Assembly: GCA_025765615.1 (NCBI GenBank)
Contig: JAIVFJ010000178.1
Location: forward strand, 62,001 to 126,000
Direction of reading: 5' to 3'
Origin: Zopfochytrium polystomum
Lineage: Eukaryota; Chytridiomycota; Chytridiomycetes; Chytridiales; Chytridiaceae
Length of the DNA stretch: 64,000 nucleotides
Positions 1 through 11,700 of this stretch are shown here, piece by piece (positions within the stretch are counted from its first letter, which is position 1; the number at the start of each line of letters is the position of its first letter). The translations under genes were made by a program, and so were the position numbers. The notes beneath the pieces were generated by a model that saw only the letters and a list, made by a program, of their open reading frames with translations, was not told where the DNA came from and searched no databases.

Positions 1-574
1 GAGGGGGGAGGGTGTCCGCCTCGAAAGAAAGTGGTGGAGCGGAGATTGAAAAAAAGAAAAAAGGAAAAAAAGGAAGAAAGTAAACGTTCAAATGAAGAAA
101 CTAGACTTACGTGTCCAGGTCCAAGAGGAACGACTGTCCGTTGCCGAGGGTGACGGGGGCGTTGTACAAAAGGTCATCTGAGTTGTACAACGGCGCGGAG
201 CCCTGACGACGCTCCAGAGTGCCGGCGGGGACCGAGGACGCGTTGAAGGAGGCGCCGTGGATGCGTTGTCCCCAGCGCGTGACGGCGCGGTGGGTGTTGT
301 GTCCCGCGGGGTGGGAGGGCTTTGAGATGGCGATCTGATTTGATTTGCAGGAGCGAGGGGGGAGGGCGAGTGTTATTCACGCGGCGGTTGGATGAGACGG
401 TTGTCATGTTTTTTGAGGAGTACAGGTTGGCGTTGCAGTATATGAAGCACGAGGGGGAATGAGCGAGATGCTGCTAACCTTGTGGATCACCTCCGTGGCC
501 GGAGTCAGCGGAGCCGCCGACACGAGGGAAACGGCGACCGAAGCCGCAGAGACCAGGATGGCGAGCAAGTTCAT
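1..574 (-). CDS. Secreted pepsin-like aspartic protease, 5' part (runs off the window)
   Basis: Predicted secreted A1-family aspartic endopeptidase; only the first two exons lie in the window. Exon 1 (574-479) gives an ATG and a 20-residue hydrophobic signal peptide ending ...SLVSA. The intron 478-335 has GT/AG ends and keeps frame into exon 2 (334-111). Exon 2 encodes a propeptide with a dibasic ERRQG site and then the N-terminal beta hairpin NAPVTLGNGQSFLLDLDT. The last Asp is the expected first catalytic Asp of the DTG[ST] motif; the exon stops in that codon run at a GTAAGT donor (110). The Gly-Ser and the second catalytic lobe must lie beyond position 1. The signal peptide plus pro-region implies export and autocatalytic or dibasic maturation. 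Family membership rests on this short but characteristic stretch and in-frame splicing. A non-catalytic paralogue cannot be excluded because the second Asp is not visible. Confidence 0.72.
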
Positions 575-753
575 TATTGCAATTTGAGGTATGAGGTAGG
601 AACAAGGAGCTATGAGGTAAGTTGAGGGAACTTGTTTAAAGAGAGAGCACTGTCGATGTGTGTGTGTGTGTGTGAGTGTGACGGCGAGGGAGTGCTTAAA
701 TACTGCCCCGGTCCGTTGGTTTCTTTTTTTTATTTCGTTTTCACTTTCGGAGG

Positions 754-759
<6 letters not shown>

Positions 760-798
<39 letters not shown>

Positions 799-826
799 TG
801 TGTGTGTGTGTGTGTGTGTGTGAGTG
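760..826. repeat. Compound (GA)n(GT)n microsatellite
   Basis: An uninterrupted GA run of about 32 nt is followed directly by a GT run of about 28 nt. On the sense strand of the protease (minus) this reads (AC)n(CT)n, about 190-250 nt upstream of its start codon. Confidence 0.95.
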
Positions 827-1287
827 TGAGAGAGAGAGCTCGCAATCAACACAGCATTGAACAGCCGACACATGGAAAGTTCTATTGACGAAGGCCCTTT
901 GTTGTCTCTCGAACGCACCCACCCTCTGTCGCGATTCCTTCGCTTCCAATTTTTTTTTTTTCTCTCCTTTTTTGTTTTTTTCGCACACAAATCATCACGC
1001 GTCCGCCCTCGGTGTGCGAACCAAAGCCGGGCGGGCTCCCTCAAATATCTTCTTTCCTTTTTCGGCTTAATCAGCCCCTCCGCCACGGGCGGCCACGGGC
1101 GGCCGCGTTCGCGCCATCGTCCCGAATTAAAATCAAACATTGGACAACAGGCTTGTTTTTCTTTCGTTTTTTTTTCTTTCTTTTTTTTTCTCGCTTGATG
1201 GTGAGATCGTTTTTTGCACGTATTTATTACAAAAAAAGAAAAAAAAATTTGACACAAAAAAGGAAACGGGGGCACAAGTGGCTAAAG

Positions 1288-1364
<77 letters not shown>
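1288..1364. repeat. (CT)n microsatellite
   Basis: Two long CT runs separated by a single CC interruption. Flanking sequence is T- and A-rich and shows no coding signal. Confidence 0.95.
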
Positions 1365-1370
<6 letters not shown>

Positions 1371-1737
1371 TCTGTGCCTCTTTCGGATCGGGCGATAGAA
1401 ATCGCAGGTCCCCGAGTTTCCTTTTTTTCAAAAAAAATCGGCTTCAGATTTTTTTTGAAAAACATCAAAATCTTTCCTTGCGCCGAGCTAGTGAAATGAA
1501 ACGAAAAAAAAACCAAAACAAAAACAAAAAAAGATGCGCGCGGAGAAATCGCCGATGGAACTTTTCTGCATTGGGACCCACGCGGCGGGCGGCGCGCCAC
1601 CAATTTTAGTTACTGACTAAGCCGCGGGGTTTTTCATGTGTGGGAAAGAATGCATACGGCGGCCTCCACGACGACCATGCAGCGAGAAGAGCGAGGGGGA
1701 GGACGAGGGAGTAGAAGGAGAGTTGAAAAGAGAGGAG

Positions 1738-1890
1738 AGTAGAAAGAGAGAGAGAGAGATGAGAGAGAGGAGAGAGAGGAGCTATGAGAGAGAGAGAGAG
1801 AGAGCGAGAGGAGAGAGGAGAGAGAGAGGGAGAGAGAGAAGAGAGGAGAGAGAGAGAGAGAGCGAGAATGAGAGTGAGAGAGGGAAGTGT
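1738..1890. repeat. Imperfect (GA)n purine tract
   Basis: About 150 nt of GAGAG repeats with sparse T, C and GG interruptions. On the minus strand it is a pyrimidine tract. It creates artificial Arg/Glu and Ser/Leu open frames on the two strands. Confidence 0.93.
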
Positions 1891-2626
1891 GTGTTCGGGT
1901 GCGCGCCCGCGGTTGCAAAGAGAACAAGTATGGTGTTGCCCGTGACTGATTCGCTCTTTGCGAAAACGTCCAACCCAACCCCACTGCCTTTTGGGTGGAA
2001 ACCGGTGAGACTGGTCGAAAATCGCGCCACGCGAAACCGGACTGGGCTCCGGAAGTGGGATTGTTTGGAAACAGGCGTAAACAAAGTGCGTTCATAGCCG
2101 TGAAACGGAGGCGCAGCCACCACCAATGCCCCACAAGGATGAAAGGGGGGAAACACAACAAGGGGAGAAGAAGAAGTCTAGAAAGAGAAACATGAACCGC
2201 ACACCCTCCCCCCATCTCCAGCGCCCAGGGGGGGCGCGCTTTCAGAAAAATGGAAAAGAAAAGCGCTGTTTTTGTTTTGGGATGCAGTCCAACTTGAAAC
2301 CAAGGCTGTGGGGGGATGGGGGTCGGGCGTGATGCAGGAGGCTCACTGGAACAAACTAGTCGTGGGAGATGCAAATCTGAAAGGGAAAAAGAAAAGAAAA
2401 CCAAGTTTGATTGAAACGAAGAGCGGGAGAACAAAGAAGGGGAGAAAAAAAATAGAATCGACCGGCGTGGGGCCGAAATGAATACCAGGAAACGGAGAAA
2501 AAAGAAAAAAAAAATGGAGGACTGCGAGAGTTTTTCATCCATGATGAGCTAAAACGACGACGGAAGTAGAGGTGTAGGGTGACCCCCTCAACAACCCCTC
2601 AACACCCCCCCTCCATGTACCCCCGC

Positions 2627-4480
2627 TCATCGAAGGCGGTCGCGTTGCCACAGCTGAATCTGGACGCAGTACAGCACGGTGACGACGGCGCCCGTGAGGA
2701 AACTGTGGTTGTTTTTTTTTTTTTGTTTTTTTTTTTTTGATTGAGAAAAAGAAAACGAATGTCGTTTTAGAAAGATGTCAGACGTGCCGTCGAAAAGACA
2801 AACGAATGAAGGGGGGAAAAAAATGGAGGGCGACACTCGACTATTGCACCATCGGCCCCGCCGCCCAGAGGTAGAACCCCAGCGTCCCGCTCGCGATCGC
2901 GACGCCCGCGGCCTTGACCGCCAGCAGCGCCATGGTGCTGACGAGCAAGGCGGCGGCGGTGAGGCCCAGCATCTCGCGGACGGCGCGGACGTCGCCGACG
3001 CGGACCTGGCGCTCGACGACCTCGAGGGCCGCGGCGGCGGCGGACGGTGCCGGCGGCGTCGGCGGCGGTGGGGACGCCGCCGGCAGCGGTGTCGTCACTG
3101 TGCTTGTCGGGTGCGCGCCTCCAGCGGGCGCGCTGGGGGGATAGGATGGCGAAAATCGGGTTTGGGAGGGCTGGGTGTGGTGGTGGTACGGGGACGGGGA
3201 ATGGAGTGTGGCGGGGGGTGTTGGAGGAGGTGGTGGTGGAAGAGACCCATTGGAGCTGCGGCTGGTGGCGATGGAACTGTTGGAGATGATGCTGCCGGTG
3301 CGCTGCGGCGTTGTCATCGTGCGGGGCGGTCCAATTCAGCTGGTGCGCCGGGTTCGACACCGCCGAGTGCGGCGGGTGAGGCTGAGGCGGCGGGGACGCC
3401 AGGGAAAAGTCGTGCTTCTCCGCGTCAAAGTGGGCGTACGCGTTTACGAGGGGCGAAACGGGAGCCGTGTATCCGGCGTTGATTTGGTGGGTTTCGCTTT
3501 CCGCGGTGGTCGTTCGAGCGAGGATGAGGAGCGTCGGGGCAAGGTTGCCCAGCGCTCGCCGAAAGAGGTTGTACGCGATGATAACAAAGGCTAGGTCGAC
3601 AATGGTGAAGATGGTGCCGAAAGCACCGTCGATCCAGTTGACGAGGCTGTGCTGGTGCTCAAGGTAGAGTATGCGCTCGATATTGGCCCGCTGTTGACGA
3701 CGCGGTGGAGGTGAGTCGTTGAAGTTCGTCCTCCTGGATGCCAAGCCAGACGAGGGGCGCAACCGTCGAGGACGGGGAAAACTACGGTCAACCAAAGGTA
3801 AAGGAGAAGTTTGTCAAGGCTGTCGATTTGGCCCCGCATTGGTTGTAGAAAACTGAAGAGGAGAGAACTAATCGCCAGGCCGAGGGTTTGCTTGACTGAC
3901 TCCTTGGAGCACCCTACAATTTTTTTTTTTTTTTTTTTTTTTTGGTTAGTAATAACGCCCCGCCCAATCTCTCCAAACAAAAAAAAAAAAAAAAAGCTTC
4001 TTACTCAAAGGGCAGCGGTTGAGAATGCTGGAGAAAGAACAGCGACAGGCCCTCCACAAGCGTTACAAGGATCGACAATGCAACGCACAGCTCCATCCAA
4101 CCGACCCGGAGTTTGCGATGGCTCGGCAAATGCCGCGTCAGGCGAATACGCTCGAAGCGAGCGACAAGAATGAACCCGCCAAAGAGCGCGATCACAAACA
4201 GCGCGACGTACAAGAAAATGACTGTGTAGTAAGATTCGTCAGCAAGTATTATTCCCGCAAACAAGCCACGAGAGGGGAAGGGAAAGTGGGGGGTTGGGGT
4301 GGGATGAAGGCGAAAATCCGGATGAAAATAGCGCGAGCGAAACGGACCGATGCCTGAAAAGTTGGGGCCGGCGATCGCGCCGAAGCACGCGAGGCTGTAC
4401 GGCTGACGGCAGCCGGCAGCGGCTGCTGCTGCTGCGACGGCGCCGTTGTCGACGGTTGAGGGTGAGCCTGATGAGCGCGT
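2627..4480 (-). CDS. Uncharacterised multi-pass (about 7 TM) membrane protein, frame-disrupted
   Basis: Minus-strand gene pieced together from exons. An N-terminal exon (about 4480-4348; start codon uncertain) ends ...GPNFSGI and splices in phase (intron 4347-4222) to TM1 VIFLYVALFVIALFGGFILV. TM2 (ELCVALSILVTLVEGLSLFF) follows to a GTAAG donor at 4004. After an intron with long A/T runs come TM3 (LGLAISSLLFSFLQ), TM4 (LLLYLWLTVVFPVL) and TM5 (GTIFTIVDLAFVIIAY). A long Pro/Ser/His-rich loop precedes TM6 (LTAAALLVSTMALLAVKAAG) and TM7, the latter in a short last exon (2702-2627) ending WQRDRLR-stop. At least two frame changes (near 3,650-3,900 and near 3,310) have no plausible intron and probably reflect single-base indels. 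Seven helices resemble a receptor topology, but no family motif was recognised. Function unknown. Confidence 0.5.
3921..3996. repeat. Poly(T) and poly(A) runs inside an intron
   Basis: A run of about 24 T and, 30 nt later, a run of about 17 A lie in the intron between TM2 and TM3 of the membrane-protein gene. They can form a hairpin and are prone to length error in sequencing. Confidence 0.85.
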
Positions 4481-4489
4481 TAAGGGCCG

Positions 4490-4492
<3 letters not shown>

Positions 4493-4522
<30 letters not shown>

Positions 4523-4542
4523 ATACGCCACTCGCCCTCGTG

Positions 4543-4585
<43 letters not shown>
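4493..4585. repeat. (AC)n and (CT)n microsatellites
   Basis: About 28 nt of CA repeat, then about 40 nt of TC repeat after 20 nt of unique sequence. A GAC/ACG trinucleotide tract follows at about 4,683-4,727. They lie at the unresolved 5' end of the membrane-protein gene. Confidence 0.93.
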
Positions 4586-4587
<2 letters not shown>

Positions 4588-7500
4588 TCTCTCTCGCTTA
4601 CTCTCCCGCGCCCCCAGTCTCCTCCGCATCTTCCCCCTTCCTCCTCCTCCTTCGCTTCCGCTTAGTGGCTCACCACCATCCATGACGACGACGACGACGA
4701 CAACGACGACGAACGCGACGACGACAGCTTGTTGGTCGATGGGCGACTCTGACTGACTGATCGACCGACAGACCAACTGACCGACCGAGTGACTGGATCA
4801 CCGACAGGCCCGCCCCCCCCAATCAATCAATCAATCAATCAAGAAATCAATCAATCAACTCGCCTCTCCTTTTTTTTTTTTTTTTTTTCTCCGTTCCGTT
4901 TCCCCCCATTCCCACATTCGACTTTGTCTTCGCAAGGCAAAGCAGCAAGCACCATCTGTCTGTCTGCCTGTCTGTCTTTTGTCTTTGGGATTTTGCATTG
5001 ATATGTGTTGTACTGCGCGCTTCTTCCATTTTTGGGCACTTCGGATCCGCCTTCTGTGAGAGCGCAGCAAGGGAAAAGACAGAAAGGAAAAGAAAACCCA
5101 ATTTAATCACGCCGTTGACAAGCAAAAAAAGGAGATGCGTAAGAAAAAATATGTATGAAAAACATGAAAGATACCAAAAAATTTTCGGTGGACAAAACGC
5201 CGCCAAGCCGCCAGTGTGATTCCTGGTAAACAAACATTTGCCTGCGCCAGAAAAAATTGCGGGGAAAGGGAGCGACCGCAGTTTCTTGTGGATAAAACCA
5301 AACCAATTTGTAACGGATTCGGACCACAACCCAAGCAAGACGTTGCCGCCTGTTTGTTTGTCTAGCTTTGTTTGTTTGCCAGAAATACAGCGCAACAAGG
5401 GTTTCCCCGCTGCGACCTAGGGGCTCTCGCGGCAGGATAATTGAACAAACTGGAACAATGTACGCGCAACATGCCATTGCAGGAAGGAAGCCAAGGCATC
5501 TCTGCTTTCTTGCAAAAACACACATGCACTTGGCTCAATGCGCTGCGTAACAGCCAACCAGCCTGCTATAATATCCGTACAAATATAGTCCGGACCATCA
5601 ACAAATAATACATTCCTTTGTCCGTTGACTTAATTGCCTTCTGTCCTTTGTTTGATCGCAGCGTTTGACCGCAATCACGATCTCAACTTCACCTCCACTA
5701 ATCTCGTGGCCCACGGCTGCGATCTCGACGTTGTGATTGCGGCGGCTTCGCCGCCGCCTTAAAATTCACCACCACCACCACCACCATTTCAGCTCATCTG
5801 GCTGCGACCGCAGCAGCGGCTTCCCCGCCACCTTCAACCTCGTTTTTTCCTCGCCGCAATCGTGGCCGAGGGCATCCCGACATCACCATTTTCATCCCGA
5901 ACTCGACCTTCGGTCGCGATCTCAACCACCACCATACTCACCACCATCAATTACGGCAGCTTCGCCGCGGCCTTTTGTTTGTTCAGTGGACTTGCGGGCC
6001 TTCAGCCACTCGCCGCCACCTTCGCAAAATGCCGCCACCTCTGCAAGAATTGGATCTCCAACGATGTTGGACAATTCAGCCGCTTTGTCAATTTGGCGTG
6101 CAACACTTGCGGCCTTAGGCCACTCGTGCAGCACCGCTTTACTCTCTCTCTCTCTCTTTCTCTCTCACACACACACACTCTCTCTCTCACTCACACACAC
6201 ACACTCTCTCTCGCTCTCTCTACGGTTTTTAACTTTGATGCTTTCTTCTTTGAAGGTATTTTCCGGCATTCAGAATATCTCTTTTTCCTTCCTGACATTT
6301 ACTGTGGCGGTTATTCAGGGTTTATCTTTCATTTTCTCTCGTCTGTAGCCCAATAATAAAGAAATCTCTTGTAAGAAACAGGTATTTTCTGGCATTTGGA
6401 ATATCTTCTTCTCACCCAACATTTACCATGGCGGTTATTCAGTTATTCAGGGGCGGAGTAGCATAACCCTTGCTCAACAGTCTCTCTCTATATTTCTATA
6501 TTGGGATCTGACCTTTCACTCCGCCTTTCATTTACCTCCTTCCTTATTTGTACCTGTCTTACCCTCCCTTTTTCTTCAGGTGTAAGTGGGACTGATTGTC
6601 ATTGAGGGCTGGCATTCTACTCACTGTTGAACAGCTGTAGATGAGAGTAGCGGCCTTGTGTGTCCTGTGCCGGGTGGTTCTATGAGATCTTCGAATCTGG
6701 TTGTAGCATCTAGCGTAGGGTGAACTATGACCGAACTCTTAACTAGGACTCACACATCGTGACTACTACCTAACAGTCTGTCAGCAGCGCTTGCTGAAGT
6801 AGAAGAAATGTGACATCCATCCCTCAGGACAGGAAACAAATTATCGCGTATAGCGTTGTTCATTACAAGTTTCCACCACATGCGTGGTCAGAGGTTCTAC
6901 CTGTCGGGTGTGAGGGCACTCCGGAAGAGTTCCAGCAGCAGCTCAAGGCTGCGCTGCACAGCGGTCACTGGGGAACGAGGTCTCCAGGCTCAATGACGAG
7001 CTGGTGTGGGGTGGAAGATGCTGGGGTGGGAGTTCATAGGGCAAGGGGAGGTTTCAGTAGAAAAAAATCAATTTTTTAGAAATGCATTTATTGAAGGTTG
7101 GGTTTGTAAAGATAGTTGGTATAAATGAGGTTGCTTCTCCAAGGGCAGCTATTTATATGGGGAGTGGCATAAGAAAAGAAAGGAAAAGAAAGAAGGAAGA
7201 AAGGGAAAAAAATGTTTGAAGAAAAATGAAAGGAAGGAAGAATGAAATATTAATGACAGGCAACACTGACAAGGAGGAAAAGACAAGAGATAAGAAGCAT
7301 TTACATAGAGAGAAGGGCGCTCTCAAGTTACTCAGCCCCCGATTTTAACTCAAGAGCCAAAGGGAGCTCTTCCTCACTATCAAAGATAGTGAAAAACAGT
7401 GCAATTCGAGCAGTGAACTTGACGATTTGTCCCTATGATTAGCCTGCATAGTAGAAAAATTTGGAAAAATTAAGGGAAGAACTGGGATCAATCCCTCTTT

Positions 7501-8212
7501 CAGATAGGGTCATGTGCTTTGTATAAAATGTATGATGCGTCATATGTCGCATTGTAAAGTAAGAGCTTTTTGAGAACCTAAACTATTCACTGCATGTGAG
7601 ATACTTGAGACATTGTCACTCTCTGATTCAGCACGCTTGGTATCCCCTCCTCTGTTTCATTTACTGTCTCGCGAATATCGTTGAACAGCTGATCTTTGTC
7701 GTTTGAGTCCAAAAAGTCACATTGAATTGCGTCAGACCCCTGTGCATTCGACGTTACAGACACGAGACCAACGCCACATTTCCCCCTTTTTTTTTTTTTT
7801 TTCCTTCTCAAAACCACTCCGAATGTGTTTCGTTCCGAATTCATTTTTTCTTTGTGCCTGACCAAGTTTCAAAGAAAGAAAATGCCCCTCGCAAGGGTGC
7901 CACTCCGACGGTGTTTGTCGCGATTGCGGCCGACGAAAGACGCTTCGTCGGCGACGGCTTTCCCTGACCGTTCCCGCGCCGGCGGGCGGCGGCAGCAGCA
8001 GCGGCAGCGACGAGAGCTGCCCCTTCTCCTCCTCCTCCTCCTCCTCCTCCTCCTTCTCCTCACGATATTGGTTCCACAACCACTTCTACTGTCGCCTCCG
8101 ATACCACAACCACCACCTCCGTGTCGACGGTGACTTGTTCGTTTCGACGTGGAAGGTGAGCTTTGTGAATTGACAAGTCCTTCTCTCGGTCTCTCTCTCT
8201 CTCTCTCTCTCG

Positions 8213-8284
<72 letters not shown>

Positions 8285-8378
8285 CTTTTTTTTTTCCTTA
8301 TATGGTCAGCCGACCTGCAAGTGGCAGACCGCATGCCGCGCCCACGAATTTCCCTGAAAATGAGGGCAAGCAGCCCTT

Positions 8379-8412
<34 letters not shown>

Positions 8413-8755
8413 TCCTTCTCCTCTCTCGCTCTCCCTGACTGTCTGACTGTCTGCGTCTCTCTCTCTCATACCGTCCGAACGAGCTCCAATCCACATAAAT
8501 TGAAAGCTTCTCACGTCTCACCTCCACCGGAACTGGCACCAACAACAACAGAGTCGTTCTTCTTCAACCCTCTCCCGCTCCCTCGCCCTCTACCGTCCCT
8601 TGTTGCCGCTGGTAGCTTCCCCACTTCGTTGGTCGCTGCTCGCACGGACTACTACTACCACTGCACAGCCACTTGTACTACGACGAACACCACCACCACC
8701 ACCACCACCACCCCTGCGATTGCACAACAACCTCCACCGCCGCATCTCTGAAACA
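4586..8755. other. Intergenic region, no gene recognised
   Basis: About 4.2 kb without a protein gene I can support. It holds tandem CAAT/TCAA repeats near 4,820, a T-run near 4,871, CCA/CAC-rich low complexity near 5,760-5,950, compound CT/CA microsatellites at 6,141-6,230, two degenerate copies of a 75-nt unit (about 6,256-6,325 and 6,381-6,455, sharing 'ggcggttattcag'), and AT-rich unique sequence at 7,080-7,700. The open frames are translations of repeats. The last 600 nt should contain the aminopeptidase promoter. Confidence 0.55.
8188..8282. repeat. (CT)n microsatellite upstream of the aminopeptidase
   Basis: Nearly pure CT tract of about 95 nt on the sense strand, about 470-570 nt upstream of the M1 aminopeptidase ATG. 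A second shorter CT tract lies at 8,380-8,412. Confidence 0.95.
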
Positions 8756-11700
8756 ATGAAGTTCCACTCGGCTGCCGCCGCTAGGGCCTGCGGTTGCGCC
8801 ACCCACCGTCTGGATGCTCAGCTCTTGGCATCCGACTTCACCTTCGCCCCATCAGGCAGCGGCGGCAATGGCGGCAGCTCGGCCCCCGCCGCCGCCCCGT
8901 CCGCCCTCTACCCTGTCCCGGGCTTCGCTGAATCCACGGCGCGCCCGTCGTACGCCCCGAACCTCGTGCTGGAGCCGTTCCACATGGCCATCCGCCTGGC
9001 CTTCGACCTCCGCGCAAAGCGCGTCCGCGGCACGGTGACGCACTCGGTGCGCCACAACGGCCCCGCCGCGCCGTCGCCCGCCACCGCCTCGCTCTCCCGC
9101 ACCCTCGTGCTCAACGCCGTCTCGCTCGACATTGCCGCCGTGACGAGCGCCGGCCACGCCGTCTCGCACACGTACGACGGAAAGCTGCTGACGGCGACGT
9201 GGGAGACGCCCTTCGCGCCGGACGAGGTGCGCGACCTGACCGTCGAGTACACCGCGGAGGACCCCATCGCCGGCCTGTACTTTTGCGCCCCGCTGCCGCA
9301 CGAGGCCGCCGAGCGCGTGCTGCACTGCGCCACCGACCACGAGACGGAGCGCGCGCGGTACTGGCTGCCATGCGTCGATTTCCCGACCGTCAGGACGTCG
9401 CTCGAGTTCCACCTCACTCACGACGCTGGCTTGGTCGCCGTCGCGAACGGCGCCGAGGTGGGCGTCGTCGAGAACGCGGACGGCACAAAGACCACTTCCT
9501 ACAAGCTGGACCACCGCTGTCCGTCGTATCTCCTCTGTCTGGCCGTCGGAGAGTTCGTCACGGCCGAAGACGAGACCGTCGATGGCATGCCCATTCGCTA
9601 CTTGGCGACCAAGAACTACACCAAGGAACAGCTGATGGTACGTCCCTTTTTCGGAATCGCTAGCACCAGAAGCTCACCTTACTTCCTCGTTTTTGATTCA
9701 GCTGTCCTTCGGCAAGACTCCTTCGATGGTCCGGTGGCTTCAGAAGAAAGTCGGCCACAAATTTCCTTGGCCAAAGTGCGTCCGACCACGGCTGCCTTCA
9801 AACAACGTTCTCCGACCAAATGACAAAACCTAATCCTTATATCGTCTCCCTCTTTCAATGCACAAACTTTGCAATGCAGGTACTACCAAATCTTCACTCC
9901 ATTTGGTGGCGCCATGGAAAACATCAGTCTCGTTACGTACAACGATATGTTCCTGATCGCAGATGAAGTGGGTGAACGAACGCTCTCACATCGATTAAGC
10001 TCACCAATCCTTCCCCAGATCCGCACCAGAGAAATGGGATACTTCACCGACCTTGTGAATCTCCATGAGATGGCACACACATACTTTGGCGACCTCCTCG
10101 TTGTTCGCCACTTTGAGCATGCGTGGCTGAAGGAGTCTTGGGCGACGTATATGGAAAGCTGCTGGCTCGAGGACCACAAGCCGAAGGAGGAGTTTGAATT
10201 CGACCTTTTCGGCAACTCGGAAGCCTACTTTGAAGAGTGCAATGATTATGTTCGTCCCATCGTTTGCAGGACGTTCAATAGCTCGTGGAATCTCTTTGAC
10301 AGACACTTGTACCCTGGCGGTGCCATGAGGTGAATATTTAATGAGCGATCGACCTTTTGGGAACATTGAAACTGACCCATTGCAGGATCCACATGCTTCG
10401 CCAGATCCTCGGCGACGAAGCTTTCTGGGCTGGTGTTCGCAGTTGAGTTCCTCGTACCTGCATCCCACTTCTCCACTGGGAATGTGCCTAAGCTCACGCC
10501 TGTTCCTCCTAGCCTATGTGTCGCGCTTTTCTGGCAAGATTGTCGAAACCGAAGACTTCAAGCGCTGTCTCGAGGAAGCGTCTGGCCTCAACCTGACTCG
10601 GTTCTTCGACCAGTGGCTGTACAGCCCCGGATACCCGAAGCTCAAGGCCACTTACAAGTACCACAACGACACTGGACTCGCGGAAGTGGTTTTGTCTCAG
10701 ACACAGGCGCCGGACGACGGCTCTGGTGTCCCGGCGGTCTTTGATATCACAGTTGAAGTCGACATTGTCGGCGAGGACGGCGCGGTCCACAGCGGTGCCG
10801 CGTCCTTTGACTCGGTCATTGGTTTGCGCACTGCGACCGTTTTCATTCCGATCGGCAAGGGAGCAAAGAAGCCGCTGGTCGTGGAGATTGACCCGCGCAA
10901 CAAGGTCCTGCACAGCCTCGAGTTCTCACCAGGAGAGGATGTTCTTGGTGCCACGGCAAAGCGGGGTCGAGACATTCGCAGCAGGATTCGGTCGTACAGG
11001 GAACTTATTAAGGTACATGTCAGCTATGGTCGCCCCTTAATTTGGTGTCGCTATAGTTTTGCTGACGTAATGTAAATGTGGAAACGAAATTCAGGATGGA
11101 AGCTACACGGCAATGAAAAAGGTCAAGGAGCTTCTGCCGGAAGAGCCATTCTTCGGTGTTCGAAATTTCGGTGAGCGGAATTGCTGTTGATTTCTGGATT
11201 CGGGTGCTTGGGAGAAGCACTGACAATCTTTCGGAAATATCCAGTCTACAGTGCCCTGTCCAAGTCCAAGTCGCACGCGTCCGTGTCGATCCTGGCATCG
11301 GCGCTTCACACTGAACGCAACACCCGCGCTCTGCTTCGCCTCCTCTCCAACGTTTCGTTCCGCCACCCGGCTCTTCGCGACGGCCTCCTCGCCCTCAGCG
11401 CTCTCCCGGCGTCGGAAACATCCTACCTGGCCCGAGCACGTGTGTTTGAGGCCCTCGGCCGCCAGCGCCACCCAGACGATGTAGCTCTCCTCCTCGCACG
11501 GCTCGCAGACCCCACCGAGCTCGGGTTCCAAGGCTCCATCCGCGCGGGGGTGCTTCGCGGCCTGGGACATACGCAGTCGGGCCGCAGCACACGCGGCTCT
11601 GCACGCAGCGGTGACAAGCCAGCCAGCCTCGTCGCCGCTGCAAACCGCTGCGACACGCGCTTTTGCCAGTGGCCATCGGCGCACTCGCGGCGTCTGCAAG

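Larger units (their letters stand above)
575..2626. other. Low-complexity intergenic region, no gene recognised
   Basis: About 2 kb rich in microsatellites and homopolymers between the aspartic protease start and the membrane-protein gene end. Long Ser/Leu or Arg/Glu open frames here are translations of CT/GA repeats. No conserved protein motif, splice pattern or RNA gene was recognised. The part next to 575 should hold the protease promoter. Confidence 0.6.

Noticed and set aside
1133..2542. Long Ser/Leu- and Arg/Glu-rich open frames (also near 4,240-4,780, 8,086-8,750 and 49,087-49,408)
   Set aside because: They are translations of CT/GA microsatellites, open in several frames on both strands, with no domain content.
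8600..8755. Upstream extension of the aminopeptidase resembling a mitochondrial presequence
   Set aside because: It would start at TTG; the first ATG in frame is 8756. No upstream ATG exon was found.
8852..9514. Long minus-strand frames opposite the aminopeptidase and PEPCK exons
   Set aside because: Shadow frames of GC-rich coding exons; the plus-strand proteins have clear motifs and splice logic.
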